From: Firmicutes bacterium CAG:238
GTDB lineage: Bacteria > Bacillota > Clostridia > Peptostreptococcales > Anaerovoracaceae
Assembly: GCA_000435615.1 (NCBI GenBank)
Contig: FR882008.1
Span: 56,606 to 68,126, forward strand
Direction of reading: 5' to 3'
Length of the DNA: 11,521 nucleotides
The notes below the pieces were generated by a model. The model had not been told where the DNA came from, ran no database searches, and was given only the letters and a program-made list of their open reading frames with translations. This document shows, one piece after another, positions 6,872 through 11,521 of this stretch (within the stretch, counting starts at the first letter, position 1; each line of letters starts with the position of its first letter). The position numbers and the translations under genes were made by a program.

Positions 6872-9382
6872 TTAGAATTTCATTTCTTCCTGTGTGTCTG
6901 CATTGTCTGCGGCTTTCTTGGTATCGGCAGCATTCTCTGCTCCTTCAAGGTCTTCCTCTTTGATAACTTTTGCAAGAGCAATTATGTTTGCTTCTTCTCC
7001 GACATTCATAATCTTCACGCCTTGCGTTGCCCTTCCGAGCTTTGAAATTTCCTTCGCTGCCATGCGTATGATAATTCCGTCGGAATTAATCAAAAGTATT
7101 TCATCGTCATTATCAACTGCCATAGCACCCACAAGTTCGCCTGTCTTCTTGAATTTCGCCTTATCATAGGTAAGCAGTCCCTTGCCGCCGCGAACCTGAA
7201 TCTTGTAATCTTCTACTTTTGTTCTCTTTCCGAATCCTTTCTTGGTTACAACCAGAAGTTCCTGACCCGGTTCAACCAGTTCCATTGCTACGACTTCATC
7301 GTCTTTTTCAAGCTTGATGGCTCTTACGCCGCCTGCGATTCTTCCCATCGGTCTGACATCATCCTCAGAAAAACAAATGCATTTGCCGTTCTTCGTCACG
7401 ATGATAACATTGTTCGTGCCGCTGGTCTGCTTGATTCCGATAAGTTCGTCTCCATCCTTCAGATTCATGGCTATAAGACCGGTCTTTCTGTTTGTATCGA
7501 AGTTTGAAAGTGCTGTTTTCTTGATAGTTCCCTGTTTTGTTACCGCAATGAGGAACTTATCCTCTGCGAATTCCTTAATTGGAATAACTGCGGTGATTCT
7601 CTCTCTCTGCATCAAGTTCAGGAAGTTTACGGCAGGTGTTCCCTTCGCAGTTCTTGTTGCTTCCGGAATTTCATATGCCTTAATCTTATGCGCTTTTCCC
7701 GTGTTGGTAAAGAACATGAGATAATCGTGCGTCGAAGTCATAATCAGATTCTTTACGAAATCGTTTTCCCTCGTCGTGATTCCGGTCACGCCTTTTCCGC
7801 CTCTTCTCTGTGACTTGTAGGTATCTACCGGAACTCTCTTGATATATCCGAGATGTGTGAGCGTAATGCAGACATTTTCCTCTTCAATCAAATCCTCTTC
7901 ATCGATTTCCGTTTCGTCTGCTTTGATCTTGGTTCTTCTCTTATCGCCCCATTTATTCTTGATTTCAAGAAGTTCTGTCTTGACAACTCCCATCAGCATG
8001 TGTTCATCTTCCAAAAGCTGCGTGTAGTACGCAATCTTCTTCAAGAGTTCTTGATACTCGTTTTCAATCTTCTCTTTTTCCAGACCCTGCAGTCTGCGCA
8101 GCTGCATGTCAAGGATTGCCTGCGCCTGGATTTCAGAAAGTCCGAAGCACTCCATCAATCTTTCCTTTGCATCGTTGTAGCTGCTTCTGATAATTTTTAT
8201 AATTTCGTCGATATTATCAAGCGCGATTCTGTAACCCTCTAAGATATGTGCTCTTGCTTCCGCTTTTTTCTTATCGTAAATCGTTCTTCTGGTTACGACT
8301 TCTTTCTGATGCTTCAGATATTCGTCCAGAATTTCGCGGAGCGTCAGAATGCGCGGTCTTCCGTCCACAATCGCAAGCATAATCATCGAGATGCTTTCCT
8401 GCATCTGCGTATGCTTGTACAATCTGTTTAAGATAATCTGCGCGTTCGCATCTTTTTTCAGTTCAATAACGATCCGCATACCCTTACGGTTGGACTCGTC
8501 TCTGATTTCGGAAATTCCTTCGATTCTTTTTTCTTTTACAAGGTCTGCCATCTTTTCAATAAGTCTTGCCTTGTTTACTTGATAAGGAATTTCGGTTACG
8601 ATAATCTGCTGTCTGCCCTTGTTTGTTTCTTCAATCTCCGTTACGGCACGGACAACGACTTTTCCCTGTCCTGTTTTGTAGGCCTGTTTTGCGGAGTTTT
8701 TGCCCATGATAATCGCGCCTGTCGGGAAATCCGGGCCTTTTACGATTTTGCATAAATCATCTATCGAACACTCCGGTTCGTCGATGATTTTAACCGCTGC
8801 ATCGATGGTTTCGCCAAGGTTATGCGGTGGAATTGAGGTTGCCATTCCGACTGCGATACCGTTGGAACCGTTTACGAGCAGATTTGGAAATCTGGATGGC
8901 AGAACAACCGGTTCTTTTTCTTCGCCGTCAAAGTTTGGGATGAAATCAACCGTTTCTTTGTCAATGTCTCTGAGCATCTGAAGCGCAAGCGGTGTCATTC
9001 TGGCTTCCGTATAACGCATTGCCGCAGCACCGTCACCGTCGACCGAACCGAAGTTTCCGTGTCCGTCAACAAGCTGGTGTCTGATATTCCAAGGCTGAGC
9101 AAGCCTTACCATTGCGTCGTAAATAGAGGAGTCACCATGCGGGTGATATTTACCCATTACTTCACCGACGATACGCGCGGATTTTTTATGTGGTTTATCC
9201 GGCGTAACGCCAAGCTCGCTCATTCCGTATAAAATTCTTCTGTGTACCGGCTTCAATCCGTCTCTTACATCCGGAAGGGCACGGCTTACGATTACGCTCA
9301 TCGCATAGTCGATATAAGATTGCTTCATTTCGTCATGAATTTCATGTTGAAGCATTTTTTTATCTTCCAATAAAGTCGTCAT
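6872..9382 (-). CDS. gyrA: DNA gyrase subunit A
   Basis: Breakage-reunion subunit of gyrase, the A2B2 type IIA topoisomerase that introduces negative supercoils. The 836-residue length is typical. The winged-helix/tower domain contains the catalytic Tyr124 with Arg123 (AAMRYTEA, 120-127). The quinolone-binding stretch MGKYHPHGDSSIYDAMVRLA (76-95) has Ser85 and Asp89 at the positions of E. coli Ser83 and Asp87, i.e. the susceptible-type residues. The coiled-coil tower runs about 360-480. The C-terminal beta-pinwheel begins after about 500 and contains the GyrA box QRRGGKG (525-531), which separates gyrase from topoisomerase IV, plus a later QVRGGKG (729-735). The tail (about 805-836) is acidic and alanine-rich. 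The ATG at 9382 has AAGGAAGGGG upstream and lies 15 nt after gyrB. A second in-frame ATG (codon 10) is less well placed. Confidence 0.98.
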   Translation of the reverse strand: MTTLLEDKKMLQHEIHDEMKQSYIDYAMSVIVSRALPDVRDGLKPVHRRILYGMSELGVTPDKPHKKSARIVGEVMGKYHPHGDSSIYDAMVRLAQPWNIRHQLVDGHGNFGSVDGDGAAAMRYTEARMTPLALQMLRDIDKETVDFIPNFDGEEKEPVVLPSRFPNLLVNGSNGIAVGMATSIPPHNLGETIDAAVKIIDEPECSIDDLCKIVKGPDFPTGAIIMGKNSAKQAYKTGQGKVVVRAVTEIEETNKGRQQIIVTEIPYQVNKARLIEKMADLVKEKRIEGISEIRDESNRKGMRIVIELKKDANAQIILNRLYKHTQMQESISMIMLAIVDGRPRILTLREILDEYLKHQKEVVTRRTIYDKKKAEARAHILEGYRIALDNIDEIIKIIRSSYNDAKERLMECFGLSEIQAQAILDMQLRRLQGLEKEKIENEYQELLKKIAYYTQLLEDEHMLMGVVKTELLEIKNKWGDKRRTKIKADETEIDEEDLIEEENVCITLTHLGYIKRVPVDTYKSQRRGGKGVTGITTRENDFVKNLIMTSTHDYLMFFTNTGKAHKIKAYEIPEATRTAKGTPAVNFLNLMQRERITAVIPIKEFAEDKFLIAVTKQGTIKKTALSNFDTNRKTGLIAMNLKDGDELIGIKQTSGTNNVIIVTKNGKCICFSEDDVRPMGRIAGGVRAIKLEKDDEVVAMELVEPGQELLVVTKKGFGKRTKVEDYKIQVRGGKGLLTYDKAKFKKTGELVGAMAVDNDDEILLINSDGIIIRMAAKEISKLGRATQGVKIMNVGEEANIIALAKVIKEEDLEGAENAADTKKAADNADTQEEMKF

Positions 9383-9397
9383 TTATTTTCCCCTTCC

Positions 9398-11317
9398 TTA
9401 TGCGTCGATTGTCGCATACTGCGCGTTGTCTTCGATGAATTTCTTTCTAGGCGGAACTTTGTCGCCCATAAGAGTTGTGAATATTTCATCTGCCGCAGCA
9501 CTGTCTTCGAGTGTTATCTGTACCAAAGTTCTGTGGTTGAAGTCCATGGTTGTTTCCCATAACTGTTCCGCGTCCATTTCACCAAGACCCTTGTATCTCT
9601 GTATGTCTGCCTTGCCCGGCTTATCCGCGATTTCTGTCATGAGCTTTGCCTGCTCTTCTTCACTGTATGTGTAATGAACTTCTTTGCCTTTCTTTACCTG
9701 ATAAAGCGGCGGCTGGGCAGCATAAACATAACCTTCTTCAATCAAAGGTTTCATATATCTGTAGAAGAATGTCAAAAGCAGCGTTCTGATGTGCGCACCA
9801 TCAACATCGGCATCTGTCATGATGATAATTTTATGATATCTCAGTTTTTCAAGGTTGAAATCTTCACCGATTCCGCAGCCGAATGCGGTAATCATGTTCT
9901 TTATTTCTTCCGAGCTTAAAATTCTGTCAAGTCTTGCTTTTTCAACATTTAAAATCTTACCTCGAAGCGGCAGGATTGCCTGACGCTTTCTGTCTCTTCC
10001 GTCCTTGGCGGAGCCGCCTGCGGAATCACCCTCGACGAGGAAGATTTCTGAAAGAGCCGGGTCTTTTTCTGAACAGTCTGCGAGCTTGCCCGGAAGAGAA
10101 AAGCTTTCGAGTGCTCCTTTTCTTCTGGTTAAATCTCTTGCTTTTCTTGCCGCTTCTCTTGCCCTTGCTGCTTTAATACACTTTTCGATAATTATCTTTG
10201 CTTGAGCCGGATTTTCTTCAAGGAAAGCTGTAAGGTTTTCGTTCATTGAAGTTTCAACAAATCCACGGATTTCGGAGTTTCCGAGTTTTGCCTTTGTCTG
10301 ACCTTCAAACTGCGGTTCGGAAAGTTTAACCGATACAATAGCCGTTAAACCTTCTCTTACATCTTCTCCGCTTAATGTGTCGTTATCTTTTAACACTTTT
10401 GATTTCTTTCCGTAATCATTAAAAACCCTTGTGAGAGCACTCTTAAATCCGACGATATGCGTACCGCCGTCAGTCGTATTGATATTATTTGCGTAACCTA
10501 AAATCAGCTCGCTGTAGCTGTCCGTATACTGCATCGCTACTTCGACTTCGCAATTTTCCTTAATTATTTCAAAATAAATTACATCCTGGTGAAGCGGATC
10601 TTTGTTTTTGTTAAGGAATGTTACAAATTCCTTAATACCGCCTTCATAGTGGTAGGTTTCGCTTCTCTTTTTTCCTTCGCGCTCATCCTTAAATACAATT
10701 TTAATTCCTTTGTTAAGAAAAGCCATTTCCCTGAGTCTGTGTTCAAGCACATCAAAATCAAACACAGTTGTCTCAAAGATTTCCGGATCCGGCCAAAAGG
10801 TTGTTTTTGAGCCTGTTTTTCTTGATTCGCCTATAATTTCAAGCTTAGATACCGTTTTTCCTTTTTCGTAACTCTGTTTATAAATTTTTCCGTTTCTCTT
10901 TATCTCAACTTCCATATGTGTGGAAAGTGCATTTACAACAGAAGCACCTACACCGTGAAGTCCTCCGGATACTTTATATCCTCCTCCGCCGAATTTACCT
11001 CCGGCATGAAGAACGGTATGAATAACTTCCACCGCCGGAATTCCCATCTTCGGATGTTTATCAACCGGCATACCTCTTCCGTCGTCTTCCACCATAATGG
11101 AATTATCACTCTGAATGGTAACATGAATCGTCTTGCAGTAACCTGCAAGAGCTTCATCTATACTATTATCAACGATTTCATATACGAGATGATGAAGTCC
11201 CTTTGGGCCTGTACTTCCGATATACATGCCGGGTCTTTTTCTTACTGCTTCAAGACCCTCAAGAACCTGTATCTGGGCGGCATCATACTGCCCATTTGTT
11301 TTCTCTTCTAAACTCAT
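9398..11317 (-). CDS. gyrB: DNA gyrase subunit B
   Basis: ATPase subunit of DNA gyrase; 639 residues, typical of the shorter Gram-positive form. The GHKL ATPase domain shows EIVDNSIDEALAGYC (47-61), DDGRGMPV (78-85), the GGLHGVGASVVNALS lid/G2 region (118-132) and the transducer QTKAKLGN loop (340-347) with its catalytic lysine. The TOPRIM domain has EGDSAGGSAKDGRDRKRQ (429-446) with catalytic Glu429, PLRGKILNVEKA (450-461) and the metal-binding DADVDG (502-507). The tail carries QRYKGLGEMDAEQLWETTMD (573-592) and KKFIEDNA (625-632). There is no proteobacterial-type insertion near the tail. The ATG at 11317 has GGGAG five bases upstream, downstream of a recognisable promoter. Adjacent gyrA ensures balanced subunit synthesis. 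Classically gyrBA is induced on relaxation of DNA; nothing here proves that. Confidence 0.98.
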   Translation of the reverse strand: MSLEEKTNGQYDAAQIQVLEGLEAVRKRPGMYIGSTGPKGLHHLVYEIVDNSIDEALAGYCKTIHVTIQSDNSIMVEDDGRGMPVDKHPKMGIPAVEVIHTVLHAGGKFGGGGYKVSGGLHGVGASVVNALSTHMEVEIKRNGKIYKQSYEKGKTVSKLEIIGESRKTGSKTTFWPDPEIFETTVFDFDVLEHRLREMAFLNKGIKIVFKDEREGKKRSETYHYEGGIKEFVTFLNKNKDPLHQDVIYFEIIKENCEVEVAMQYTDSYSELILGYANNINTTDGGTHIVGFKSALTRVFNDYGKKSKVLKDNDTLSGEDVREGLTAIVSVKLSEPQFEGQTKAKLGNSEIRGFVETSMNENLTAFLEENPAQAKIIIEKCIKAARAREAARKARDLTRRKGALESFSLPGKLADCSEKDPALSEIFLVEGDSAGGSAKDGRDRKRQAILPLRGKILNVEKARLDRILSSEEIKNMITAFGCGIGEDFNLEKLRYHKIIIMTDADVDGAHIRTLLLTFFYRYMKPLIEEGYVYAAQPPLYQVKKGKEVHYTYSEEEQAKLMTEIADKPGKADIQRYKGLGEMDAEQLWETTMDFNHRTLVQITLEDSAAADEIFTTLMGDKVPPRKKFIEDNAQYATIDA

Positions 11318-11322
11318 ATTAT

Positions 11323-11327
11323 CTCCC
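11323..11327 (-). promoter_or_regulatory. Ribosome binding site of gyrB
   Basis: GGGAG in an A-rich purine tract, five bases before the ATG at 11317. It fixes the gyrB start. Confidence 0.75.
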
Positions 11328-11364
11328 TTTTTTCTTTACTTTTACTTATACTCATAGATATATC

Positions 11365-11393
11365 ATTATACCACTAAAATGAAAATACTTCAA
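11365..11393 (-). promoter_or_regulatory. Predicted sigma-A (housekeeping) promoter of gyrB and the downstream cluster
   Basis: On the minus strand TTGAAG (11393-11388) is followed, after exactly 17 bases, by TATAAT (11370-11365). A TG dinucleotide one base before the -10 makes it an extended -10 element. Transcription would start near 11358, giving a leader of about 40 nt before the gyrB ATG. It is the only near-consensus promoter noticed in an intergenic position of this window, so it may drive the whole cluster. Confidence 0.85.
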
Positions 11394-11402
11394 CTAAAAA
11401 AG

Positions 11403-11463
11403 AGGATTTAAACATAATATGGAGATTTATCATTAAATCATCGCGAAACATAGCTTAAATCCT
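11403..11463. repeat. Nested inverted repeats upstream of the gyrB promoter
   Basis: AGGATTTAA (11403-11411) and TTAAATCCT (11455-11463) are perfect 9-base inverted repeats separated by 43 bases. Inside lies a second perfect hairpin, GATTTA-TCAT-TAAATC (11424-11439). The arms share the GATTTA core, so alternative pairings between outer and inner arms are possible. On the minus strand the outer stem is followed by C and six T (11402-11396), a terminator-like arrangement for whatever gene precedes gyrB. As DNA, the repeats could equally be binding sites for a dimeric regulator next to the -35 box. Confidence 0.6.
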
Positions 11464-11521
11464 TTATTATTTGTTTTATTTTTTATATTTTTATATTGAT
11501 ATATATTATTAAAATATACTT
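11464..11521. other. Extremely AT-rich segment at the right edge
   Basis: Nearly every base is A or T in these 58 bases, in short alternating tracts. No open reading frame, DnaA box (TTATCCACA type) or other recognised element was seen. It may be upstream intergenic DNA, an UP-like or bendable region, or the edge of an unwinding element; the sequence alone does not decide. Confidence 0.5.

Noticed and set aside
6413..7045. Plus-strand open frame (210 codons) spanning the anti-sigma gene and the gyrA end
   Set aside because: It crosses two real minus-strand genes and their junction, and its Phe/Cys-rich translation has no recognisable domain.
9115..9135. Quinolone-resistance substitutions in gyrA
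   Set aside because: Ser85 and Asp89 correspond to the susceptible-type residues at E. coli positions 83 and 87; nothing suggests target-site resistance.
11374..11451. Possible 25-codon leader peptide on the minus strand upstream of gyrB, with AAAGG about nine bases before its ATG
   Set aside because: Its coding stretch overlaps the inverted repeats and the -35 box and spacer of the gyrB promoter, so the predicted gyrB transcript would not include it; a frame this short in AT-rich DNA is expected by chance.

Overview
The window is a block of core replication and information-processing genes, all on the minus strand (read from 11521 down to 1) and packed with almost no intergenic space. Gene content, Gram-positive style GGAGG ribosome binding sites, a SigB/RsbW pair, a GdpP-type cyclic-di-AMP phosphodiesterase and DnaD/DnaC-type helicase loading all point to a Bacillota (Firmicutes) chromosome of moderate GC, most likely class Clostridia. 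A finer placement (for example the Eubacterium/Mogibacterium 'Family XIII' group) is only a guess. No mobile element, CRISPR, tRNA, rRNA or phage gene is visible; this is conserved backbone, with the interest in unusual versions of familiar proteins.

Layout in transcription order: an AT-rich upstream region with nested inverted repeats and a near-consensus housekeeping promoter (about 11365-11521); gyrB (11317-9398); gyrA (9382-6872); an RsbW-like anti-sigma factor (6835-6434); a SigB-type sigma factor (6434-5688); trpS (5691-4708); gdpP (4670-2895); rplI (2914-2468); dnaB replicative helicase (2453-1137); and a DnaD-domain replication initiation protein (1097 to beyond position 1) that runs in frame into what looks like the N-terminal part of a DnaC/DnaI helicase loader. 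Junctions are 15, 36, -1, -4, 37, -20, 14 and 39 nt, and I see no terminator between genes, so one long transcript from the gyrB promoter is possible, although internal promoters inside coding regions cannot be excluded.

Functionally, gyrase, helicase, helicase-loading protein(s), a ribosomal protein, a tRNA synthetase and a second-messenger hydrolase sit together with a general-stress sigma factor and its antagonist. The most notable points are: (1) the apparent DnaD-helicase loader fusion cut by the left edge; (2) the anti-sigma factor, which has Gln where the family's catalytic Glu should be and a CxxC pair in its ATP-lid region, with no RsbV partner beside it; (3) a GdpP without its two N-terminal membrane helices; (4) trpS translationally coupled to the sigma gene, leaving no room for a T-box leader; and (5) nested GATTTA/TAAATC inverted repeats abutting the gyrB promoter.
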